Assembly: GCA_002083395.1 (NCBI GenBank)
Contig: LWDH01000011.1
Location: 1-64,000, forward strand
Direction: 5' to 3'
DNA: 64,000 bases
Origin: Proteobacteria bacterium SG_bin4
Lineage (GTDB): Bacteria > Pseudomonadota > Gammaproteobacteria > Burkholderiales > Nitrosomonadaceae
The notes under the pieces are model-generated. The model searched no databases. It saw only the letters and a program-made list of their open reading frames with translations, and had not been told where the DNA came from. The translations under genes and the position numbers were made by a program. Positions 28,692 through 35,825 of this stretch are shown here, piece by piece. Positions within the stretch are counted from its first letter, which is position 1; every line of letters starts with the position of its first letter.

Positions 28692-30005
28692 ATGAAATGG
28701 CTTGATCTTCCATTTTCAAAAGTAGCACGCGGCAGCGTAAAGCTACCGGGTTCCAAGAGTATCTCCAACCGGATTCTGTTGTTAGCTGCATTATCAGAAG
28801 GCACCACACATATTCATGATTTGTTGGCGTCTGATGATACTGCGCGCATGCTCGACGCCCTTACCAAATTAGGAATAATCATTACGCAGTCATCCGGTCA
28901 TGATTATTGCGTAGCCGGAGCCAACAGCAAATTCCCGGTGATTGAAGCCGATTTATTTCTGGGTAACGCCGGTACTGCATTCCGCCCCTTGGTTGCCGTC
29001 CTATCTCTGATGCAAGGGCATTACCGTCTATCCGGTGTGCCGCGCATGCACGAACGCCCGATTGCAGATTTGGTCGATGCGTTACGGCAAATCGGTGCAA
29101 GTATCACATACTTGGGCAATCCCGGTTATCCTCCTCTGGAAATCGGGCCCGCCAGCATGCAAAACCAGGACGAATCGCTGACAGTTAACGTGAAGGGTAA
29201 TGTTTCCAGTCAGTTCTTAACGGGGCTTTTGATGGCTTTACCATTAACCGGGAAACAATCTGTCATCAATGTATCCGGCAATTTAATTTCGAAACCTTAT
29301 ATTGAATTGACGCTTGCTCAAATGCAGCGATTCGGTGTTAAAGTTGAGCAGCACGATTGGCAACAATTTGTCATCCCGCCGCAGCAAATATATCGCAGCC
29401 CCGGCAAGGTTAGCGTTGAAGGTGATGCTTCTTCGGCTTCTTACTTCCTAGCTGCAGGCGCAATTGGACAAGGCCCCGTTCGCGTTCACGGAGTGGGTCG
29501 TGATAGTGTTCAAGGCGATATCCGGTTTGCAGCAGCACTAGAAATGATGGGCGCAACAATCACGATGGGAGAACATTGGATTGAAGCGAGTAGCACAGCA
29601 GTCAATGGAAAAAAACCTCTGCACGCCATCGAACTCGATTGCAACCACATTCCGGATGCCGCCATGACACTGGCCGTTACTGCCTTGTTCGCCGAAGGCA
29701 CTACCGTACTATACAATATTGCCAGCTGGCGCCTAAAAGAAACCGACCGGTTAGCGGCTATGGCTAACGAACTACGCAAGGTCGGCGCGATCGTCGAAGA
29801 AGGATCGGATTACTTACGCATCACTCCGCCTGTTAACGGGTTAACCCCGGATATCGCCATCGATACTTATGACGATCATCGCATGGCGATGTGTTTCTCA
29901 CTTGTTTCCTTTGGGGCGCCGGTTCGTATCAACGATCCCGATTGTGTTGCAAAAACCTTCCCAAATTATTTTGAATTATTCTCACAGCTTGTTCACACTT
30001 CATAA
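28692..30005 (+). CDS. aroA: 3-phosphoshikimate 1-carboxyvinyltransferase (EPSP synthase)
   Basis: 437 residues. The shikimate-phosphate site LPGSKSISNRILLLAAL is near the N-terminus, followed by LGNAGTAFRPL; the C-terminal half has the LKETDRLAAMANELRK motif. It joins PEP to shikimate-3-phosphate in chorismate synthesis. The LGNAGTAFRP reading keeps the Gly and Pro-less pattern of class I enzymes. It heads the aroA-cmk-rpsA-ihfB run; cmk starts 44 bp later. Confidence 0.95.
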   Translation: MKWLDLPFSKVARGSVKLPGSKSISNRILLLAALSEGTTHIHDLLASDDTARMLDALTKLGIIITQSSGHDYCVAGANSKFPVIEADLFLGNAGTAFRPLVAVLSLMQGHYRLSGVPRMHERPIADLVDALRQIGASITYLGNPGYPPLEIGPASMQNQDESLTVNVKGNVSSQFLTGLLMALPLTGKQSVINVSGNLISKPYIELTLAQMQRFGVKVEQHDWQQFVIPPQQIYRSPGKVSVEGDASSASYFLAAGAIGQGPVRVHGVGRDSVQGDIRFAAALEMMGATITMGEHWIEASSTAVNGKKPLHAIELDCNHIPDAAMTLAVTALFAEGTTVLYNIASWRLKETDRLAAMANELRKVGAIVEEGSDYLRITPPVNGLTPDIAIDTYDDHRMAMCFSLVSFGAPVRINDPDCVAKTFPNYFELFSQLVHTS

Positions 30006-30049
30006 AATATACTTTGTTTGACAACCGATTTCATGCTCAAAACACCTGA

Positions 30050-30730
30050 ATGAACATTCATACTATTCCCGTCATTACCATTGATGGCCCATCAGCATCC
30101 GGCAAAGGAACCATTGCACAGCTCGTTGCCAATAAGCTCGGATTTCATTATCTGGACAGCGGCGCGCTGTATCGATTAGTTGCATTAAAATCGTTACAAT
30201 CCCACATTGATATTGACGATATTGTGCAACTTGCCGATTTAGCCAGAAATTTAGATACTGTTTTTAAGAATCAGCAAATTTATCTGGATGGAAAAATCGT
30301 TACCGACGAGATCCGCTCGGAACAATGCGGTAACTTAGCATCAAAGCTGGCGGCTTATGCGCAAGTCCGTGCTGCGTTGACTGAGCGCCAGCGGGCATTT
30401 CGTCAACCTCCCGGGTTGGTGACCGATGGTCGAGATATGGGATCGGTTATTTTTCCCGATGCGATTCTTAAAATCTTTTTAACCGCATCTGCTGAAATTC
30501 GCGCACAAAGACGCTATAACCAGTTGATAGAGAAAGGAATAAGTGCTAACATTTCCGACCTTTTGCAAGATATCGAGAAAAGGGATGAACGCGATAGCAA
30601 TCGTAGTATTGCACCTTTGCTGCAATGTAGTGACGCACGATTACTGGATACCTCATCGCTAACCATATCTCAGGCACAGGATACAATGCTCGCCTGGTAT
30701 AATGAAATCTGTGCGAAAACCAGCGCTTGA
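30050..30730 (+). CDS. cmk: Cytidylate kinase
   Basis: 226 residues with the P-loop GPSASGKGT near the N-terminus and LDSGALYRLVA just after it, the Cmk signature. It phosphorylates CMP and dCMP. The placement between aroA and rpsA is the classical order in proteobacteria. Confidence 0.95.
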   Translation: MNIHTIPVITIDGPSASGKGTIAQLVANKLGFHYLDSGALYRLVALKSLQSHIDIDDIVQLADLARNLDTVFKNQQIYLDGKIVTDEIRSEQCGNLASKLAAYAQVRAALTERQRAFRQPPGLVTDGRDMGSVIFPDAILKIFLTASAEIRAQRRYNQLIEKGISANISDLLQDIEKRDERDSNRSIAPLLQCSDARLLDTSSLTISQAQDTMLAWYNEICAKTSA

Positions 30731-30844
30731 AATCAAAATTTTCAGTTATTTCTTAGAAAACTGACATTTTGCATCAAGCATTTTTTAACTAACCCGGTCC
30801 GCTGGATTTTTTCCGGAAGGGCTGTTTAACTAGGTATTTTACGA

Positions 30845-32557
30845 ATGACTAATGCTTCCCCTGCTACCCAGAATTCCCCTGAAAGTTTTGCTCAGCTCTT
30901 TGAAGAAAGCCTCACACGCCAAGAAATGCGCATCGGCGAAGTTATTACCGCCGAAGTAGTTCGCGTTGATTACAATATTGTTGTCGTCAATGCAGGGCTT
31001 AAGTCCGAGAGTTTTATTCCAGTCGAAGAATTCAAAAATGATCGCGGCGAAATTGAAGTAAAACCCGGAGATTTTATCAGTGTCGCCATCGAATCGCTCG
31101 AAGATGGCTTTGGAGAAACACGCCTTTCCCGCGATAAAGCAAAACGACTGACTGCGTGGCATGATTTGGAAGAAGCCATGGAAAGCGGAAAAATTGTGAC
31201 CGGAATGGTCAATGGCAAAGTAAAAGGCGGCTTGACAGCGATGATCAATGGGATCCGTGCTTTTTTGCCAGGCTCGCTTGTCGATATATGGCCGGTAAAA
31301 GACACCACACCTTATGAAAATAAGGAAATGGAATTCAAGGTTATCAAACTGGACCGGAAGCGTAACAACGTCGTTGTTTCCCGGCGCGCTGTCCTGGAAG
31401 CGACACAAGGCGCTGATCGGGAAACTTTGTTGTCCAATTTGCAGGAAGGTGCGATTGTTCATGGAATCGTGAAGAATATTACGGATTATGGCGCGTTTGT
31501 GGATTTAGGCGGAATTGATGGCTTATTGCACATTACCGATTTAGCTTGGCGTCGCGTAAAACATCCTTCCGAAGTTGTCACCATCGGCGACGAAGTCACC
31601 GCCAAAGTTCTTAAATTCGATCAAGAAAAAAACCGCGTATCCTTAGGCATGAAGCAGCTCACTGAAGATCCTTGGGTTGGATTATCACGCCGCTATCCCG
31701 CACGTACCCGTCTGTTTGGAAAAGTTACCAACCTGACTGATTATGGTGCGTTCATCGAAATCGAACAAGGTATCGAGGGTTTGGTTCACGTTTCCGAAAT
31801 GGATTGGACCAACAAGAATGTTTATCCGTCGAAGATTGTACAACTCGGTGACGAAGTCGAGGTTATGATCCTTGAAATCGACGAAGAACGGCGCCGCATT
31901 TCTCTCGGCATGAAACAATGCCAGCCGAATCCATGGGAAGAATTTGCAGCTGCTCATGAAAAAGGCGAGAAAGTTCGCGGGCAGATCAAGTCGATTACCG
32001 ATTTTGGGGTATTTATTGGACTCCCTGGCAATATCGATGGCCTGGTGCATTTATCGGATTTATCCTGGAACCAGCCTGGAGAAGAAACGGTTCTAAACTA
32101 CAAGAAAGGTGATGAAATTGAGGCAACAATCCTATCCATCGACGTTGAAAGAGAGCGTATCTCGTTGGGTATCAAACAGATGGAAGGTGATCCATTTACC
32201 AGCTTTGTTGCAGAACATGATAAAAACAGCATCATTGAAGGCACGGTTAAATCCATTGACGCCAAAGGCGCTGTCATCGCTCTGACCGATGAAGTGGAAG
32301 GATATTTGCGCGCTTCCGAAGTCTCTCGCGATCGCGTGGAAGATATCCGGACCCATTTGAAAGAGGGCGATAAAGTTGAAACCATGATTATCAACGTCGA
32401 TCGCAAGAACCGGACGATCAATCTTTCTATCAAAGCAAAAGACAAGTCAGACGAAACCAGCGCCATGCAAAAAATTAAAGCACCGACTAACGCGGGTACT
32501 ACCAGCTTGGGCGCGCTTTTAAAAGCAAAAATGGATAGTAAGAGTACTGAGCAATAA
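30845..32557 (+). CDS. rpsA: 30S ribosomal protein S1
   Basis: 570 residues with six S1/OB-fold repeats; repeats 3 to 5 are clearest, each reading like ITDYGAFVDLGGIDGLLHI followed by VKHP- or VYPS-type linkers and RVSLGMKQ or RRISLGMKQ. S1 binds mRNA leaders and brings them to the 30S subunit. The 114-bp leader after cmk includes a short inverted repeat (TCAGTT and AACTGA, about 30743-30765) and is the expected place for S1 autoregulation, which is inference. ihfB starts 8 bp after the stop. Confidence 0.96.
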   Translation: MTNASPATQNSPESFAQLFEESLTRQEMRIGEVITAEVVRVDYNIVVVNAGLKSESFIPVEEFKNDRGEIEVKPGDFISVAIESLEDGFGETRLSRDKAKRLTAWHDLEEAMESGKIVTGMVNGKVKGGLTAMINGIRAFLPGSLVDIWPVKDTTPYENKEMEFKVIKLDRKRNNVVVSRRAVLEATQGADRETLLSNLQEGAIVHGIVKNITDYGAFVDLGGIDGLLHITDLAWRRVKHPSEVVTIGDEVTAKVLKFDQEKNRVSLGMKQLTEDPWVGLSRRYPARTRLFGKVTNLTDYGAFIEIEQGIEGLVHVSEMDWTNKNVYPSKIVQLGDEVEVMILEIDEERRRISLGMKQCQPNPWEEFAAAHEKGEKVRGQIKSITDFGVFIGLPGNIDGLVHLSDLSWNQPGEETVLNYKKGDEIEATILSIDVERERISLGIKQMEGDPFTSFVAEHDKNSIIEGTVKSIDAKGAVIALTDEVEGYLRASEVSRDRVEDIRTHLKEGDKVETMIINVDRKNRTINLSIKAKDKSDETSAMQKIKAPTNAGTTSLGALLKAKMDSKSTEQ

Positions 32558-32565
32558 GGAATTTT

Positions 32566-32856
32566 ATGACAAAATCTGAATTGATTTCTCGACTTGCGGC
32601 ACGTTTTCCGCAGCTAGTAACTAAAGATGCCGAACTTTCCGTTAAAACGATTATCGATGCTATGGCTAAAAGCTTAGCTAAGGGCGAACGTATTGAGATT
32701 CGTGGTTTTGGAAGCTTTGATCTCAATTACCGGCCGCCACGTATCGGTCGTAATCCTAAATCAGGCGAGAAAGTCAAAGTACCTGAAAAATATGTCCCGC
32801 ATTTCAAGGCTGGCAAAGAGATGCGCGAACGTGTTGATTTCAAAGACAAGAAGTAA
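32566..32856 (+). CDS. ihfB: Integration host factor beta subunit
   Basis: 96 residues of the HU/IHF fold, starting MTKSELISRLAARFP. The beta-arm carries the segment RPPRIGRNPKSGEKV, including the proline that kinks DNA. It pairs with IHF-alpha, not in this window. AAGGA lies just before the ATG, and the gene is the downstream partner of rpsA. A perfect hairpin follows its stop. Confidence 0.96.
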   Translation: MTKSELISRLAARFPQLVTKDAELSVKTIIDAMAKSLAKGERIEIRGFGSFDLNYRPPRIGRNPKSGEKVKVPEKYVPHFKAGKEMRERVDFKDKK

Positions 32857-32864
32857 GTTTATCT

Positions 32865-32912
32865 CCGATCACGAGAAACCTCTGATGTATTGCTGCAGTT
32901 TCTCGTGATCGG
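32865..32912 (+). terminator. Perfect 15-bp hairpin after ihfB
   Basis: CCGATCACGAGAAAC (32865-32879) pairs exactly with GTTTCTCGTGATCGG (32898-32912) across an 18-base loop. It begins 8 bases after the ihfB stop. A T-rich stretch (TTTTAGTTTTTTTA) comes only about 20 bases later, so it is a terminator-like element or an mRNA 3'-end stabiliser. Confidence 0.55.
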
Positions 32913-32978
32913 TTAGTTGTAATGAGTTGCTTTTAGTTTTTTTATCAAAATTCATAATTTGTGTGGGTTATTTTTATC

Positions 32979-33185
32979 ATGCTGAAACTAATCACCTGGT
33001 TTTCTCGCATTTTTGTCTTTGTGGTGCTTGCGGTGTTTGCTTCCAACAACACGCAACCGATAACGCTGCAATACTATTACGACAAGTCTATCGAATTGCC
33101 TCTTAGTGTTGCTTTGCTGATATTCTTTGCTGCTGGCGCCCTGATTGCAGCTGTTGTGGTACGATGCCGGTGTCATACTGACTAA
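32979..33185 (+). CDS. lapA: LapA-family (DUF1049) membrane protein, short
   Basis: About 68 residues: two transmembrane segments (TWFSRIFVFVVLAVFASNN and SVALLIFFAAGALIAAVV) and the family segment ASNNTQPITLQYYYDKSIELPLS around the short periplasmic loop (written here only to show where the conserved Asn and Pro lie). LapA with LapB controls LPS assembly via LpxC. The cytosolic tail that normally follows the second helix (about 25-30 residues) is missing; the protein ends RCRCHTD. The ATG at 32979 was preferred to an in-frame GTG at 32961. pyrF follows at once, without lapB. Confidence 0.7.
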   Translation: MLKLITWFSRIFVFVVLAVFASNNTQPITLQYYYDKSIELPLSVALLIFFAAGALIAAVVVRCRCHTD

Positions 33186-33204
33186 ACAGATTTCCTATTC
33201 TTGC

Positions 33205-33903
33205 ATGCCTGAATCACGCATCATTCTCGCACTGGATTTTTCATGTGAAACGGATGCGTGGCAATTGATTAACAGATTGGATCCGGGATTATGCCGGTTG
33301 AAAGTCGGTAAAGAACTCTTCACTGTAGCTGGCCCCAGATTTGTGGAAAAACTCGTATCCAAAGGATACGATGTTTTCCTTGATTTGAAATTCCACGATA
33401 TTCCCAACACGGTTTCTCAGGCATGCAAAGCCGCTGCTGCTCTCGGCGTGTGGATGGTTAATGTTCATGCGTTAGGCGGGCGGAGAATGATGATGTCGGC
33501 ACGAGAAGCAATACAGACTACTTCAACGAAATTAATTGCTGTCACATTACTGACTAGTCTGGATAAGGAAGATCTTGCAGAAATCGGTTTACAAGGCCAA
33601 CCTGCAGATATCGTTGAGCGCTTGGCACACTTAGCGAATGACTGCAGATTGGATGGTGTTGTTTGCTCCGCACAAGAGGCGATTCAGCTTCGGCAAGCAC
33701 TGGGGCATAATTTCTGCTTGGTTACACCGGGAATACGGCCTGCGGATACTCAGGTTGGGGATCAAAAACGTATTACGACTCCCACTCAGGCCATTATCAA
33801 TGGCGCTCATTATTTAGTAATCGGCCGGCCAATCACGCAAGCGCAAGACCCGCTCCAAGCATGTCATCGGATTAATGCCGAAATCGCGCTTTTGCAAGTG
33901 TGA
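33205..33903 (+). CDS. pyrF: Orotidine 5'-phosphate decarboxylase
   Basis: 232 residues. ILALDF near the start and the catalytic DxKxxD motif as DLKFHDIPNTV identify PyrF, and PGIRP...GDQKRITTP near the end is the phosphate-binding loop. It forms UMP from OMP. The ATG at 33205 gives the family N-terminus (MPESRIILALD); an in-frame ATG at 33145 lies inside lapA. No strong ribosome site precedes it, so translation may couple to lapA. Confidence 0.93.
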   Translation: MPESRIILALDFSCETDAWQLINRLDPGLCRLKVGKELFTVAGPRFVEKLVSKGYDVFLDLKFHDIPNTVSQACKAAAALGVWMVNVHALGGRRMMMSAREAIQTTSTKLIAVTLLTSLDKEDLAEIGLQGQPADIVERLAHLANDCRLDGVVCSAQEAIQLRQALGHNFCLVTPGIRPADTQVGDQKRITTPTQAIINGAHYLVIGRPITQAQDPLQACHRINAEIALLQV

Positions 33904-33910
33904 ATTAAAT

Positions 33911-34061
33911 TTAAGGAAGCGCTGATTAATTCAACGAACGTGATGAAGGGCGAGGCGCACGGAACGCAACAACCGAGACATATCAATCTGATAGGCGAGG
34001 GAGTGAGTACCGCGCAACGAAGCAATTCGCTCGTGCAGTCAATTAATCAGCGCTTCCTTAA
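33911..34061. repeat. 151-bp inverted-repeat element (MITE-like)
   Basis: A perfect 21-bp terminal inverted repeat, TTAAGGAAGCGCTGATTAAT plus T at 33911-33931, is mirrored at 34041-34061. The 109-bp interior has no reading frame of note. It sits in the gap between pyrF and the accessory region. The size and long perfect termini suit a non-autonomous mobile repeat, but no transposase is nearby and no target-site duplication is obvious. Confidence 0.75.
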
Positions 34062-34107
34062 CATCTTTTTGAGTTATTACTTTCGCGCATCCAAGCTAAC
34101 GGCCTGA

Positions 34108-35643
34108 TCACACGATTTGCAGTGCTTTAAGTATTGGTAATTGTTTCTCAATAAACTTCTCTGCTTGTTCCTTCAATTCCTGAAGATTGTCATTATCCGA
34201 TTCGAGCTTTTTACCTTCTTTTATAATTTTCTGTCCTTGCCCCGCTAGAATCTGCCAGGCAAATTGGCTGCATTCATCAGCATTTTTCTTACCTTTACTC
34301 ATTGCAAGTAAAAATAATTGTTGAAAGCGCCCTATCGCGACACCTCCACCTGTCACTGGGCTTGCCAAACATGAAACATCCCCTGAACTTGCGGATTTCT
34401 TTAATAGGAATTGATTCAATTTGTCGGTTTGTTTTTTAGCTCGGCTAATTTCGCTGTCTTCCTGAACTAATGACAATTGGCCGGCGCCGCTCAATACCAT
34501 TACGGCTTGAATGATCTGTGCATGCGAAATTCCCTGGTTTTGCAATGTCTGTTCCAGTTGTCCGACTGTTTTAATCTTGTAGTCAGCCAGAAAATCCAGA
34601 ATCGGGCCATATACAGCTTCGCTGAGTGTTGCTTGACCCAGTGCGCCCGTAACTTTCATTTCCGCTTCTGCGCGGTATACTGTCAACACTACCCGAAGCT
34701 CGCGATTCCTTTCTATCTGCTCTAATTTTGAGATGCTATAACTGCCTTTCACCCAATAATCCCGGCGGAATTGTTGATTAACAATAAAATCTCTCACGCT
34801 TTCCCGAAACATCGCATCAGGAATTTCATTCAACAGATTCTGCTGCTCTTCTGTCAGATTAATGACATCGATATGGTCGATCGGATGGACGGAACACGCA
34901 AAGTTTAATTTTGCTGGCGCAAGCCATTCCATCATGGTTGCAAAGTGGATCGGATGCCAATCGCGATTAAAATATTCATGGGCCAGATAATGCCGGTTCT
35001 GCGCTTTTACTTTTTTCACTCTTTCTGCAATTTGCGGATTAATCTTCGAATATATCGGATTTACTGCCAACAATTTCTCAGAAAAGTCCAGTGCGCTGTT
35101 GATGCGATTGATGATTCCGTGACCTTCAGCACCAAGCGTTCTAGCATGCTCAGTCCACAAATGACGAACTGGCAAAAACGGAGACCATCCAGGCAACGTG
35201 TTATAGCTGATATACAACACACCGCCGACCTTCAATCTTCTCTTTATGAAATCGACGATTATCTTTCTGTTTTCGTCATTGATCCAGCTCCAGATACCAT
35301 GCACTCCTATGAAATCGAATTCAGGTAAATCTGTGCGTGTGACGAATTCACTAAAACTGTCATCATAAAGCCTTACACTAGCTCCAGAAGCTTCTCCTAA
35401 TTCTTTGGCAAACACCACTTGAGATGGATTGAAATCGGTTCCGTACCACTCGATTTGCGATGCTGCTGCATGGACGTTGATGCTTAATCCCTGCCCAAAC
35501 CCCAATTCGCATGCAGTATTAATTGTTGGATACTTAAGTCCTGCATGGGTGAAGAGCTGTTTGATGCGTAACGGATTAAGCTCGGAATAATATCCGTAAG
35601 TATAGCCAATGTCTGCTACATACCCCGCGGTCCAGTCACTCAT
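34108..35643 (-). CDS. Class I SAM methyltransferase with methyltransferase regulatory domain
   Basis: 511 residues. An N-terminal SAM-binding fold with motif I ELGFGQGLS (46-54) and the post-I acidic segment WYGTDFNP is followed by the FDFIGVHGIWSW...VGGVLYISYNTLPGW segment typical of the family with a PF10119-type regulatory domain. The C-terminal 200 residues are helical with winged-helix-like parts. No signal peptide. The substrate is unknown. The next gene upstream on the same strand is the S-layer-like protein gene, separated by 183 bp and a terminator, which suggests (inference) a role in modifying that protein or the glycan made nearby. Confidence 0.8.
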   Translation of the reverse strand: MSDWTAGYVADIGYTYGYYSELNPLRIKQLFTHAGLKYPTINTACELGFGQGLSINVHAAASQIEWYGTDFNPSQVVFAKELGEASGASVRLYDDSFSEFVTRTDLPEFDFIGVHGIWSWINDENRKIIVDFIKRRLKVGGVLYISYNTLPGWSPFLPVRHLWTEHARTLGAEGHGIINRINSALDFSEKLLAVNPIYSKINPQIAERVKKVKAQNRHYLAHEYFNRDWHPIHFATMMEWLAPAKLNFACSVHPIDHIDVINLTEEQQNLLNEIPDAMFRESVRDFIVNQQFRRDYWVKGSYSISKLEQIERNRELRVVLTVYRAEAEMKVTGALGQATLSEAVYGPILDFLADYKIKTVGQLEQTLQNQGISHAQIIQAVMVLSGAGQLSLVQEDSEISRAKKQTDKLNQFLLKKSASSGDVSCLASPVTGGGVAIGRFQQLFLLAMSKGKKNADECSQFAWQILAGQGQKIIKEGKKLESDNDNLQELKEQAEKFIEKQLPILKALQIV

Positions 35644-35747
35644 ATCATTTTAATCTGAAAGTTGAATATACGAATCTCATGCCAAATTGATTCACTCATA
35701 ATGCTTTTAGCGGCGCTATCTGTAGTGATCGATCCCGAGTTTTCGTT

Positions 35748-35783
35748 TCAAAAAAACAAAAGCCAAATCAATTCTGATTTGGC
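35748..35783 (-). terminator. Rho-independent terminator of the S-layer-like gene
   Basis: On the minus strand GCCAAATCA pairs with TGATTTGGC (35783-35775 and 35770-35762) around a 4-base loop, followed by TTTTGTTTTTTTG. It lies about 45 bp beyond the stop of the 792-residue gene. Confidence 0.85.
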
Positions 35784-35825
35784 CTTTGCAGTTACAAACT
35801 TAAAACTGCTAAGTTCGGTTTCTTT

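Noticed and set aside
33911..34061. Rho-independent terminator of pyrF
   Set aside because: The arms are 109 bp apart, far too long for a terminator hairpin; a mobile repeat explains them better.
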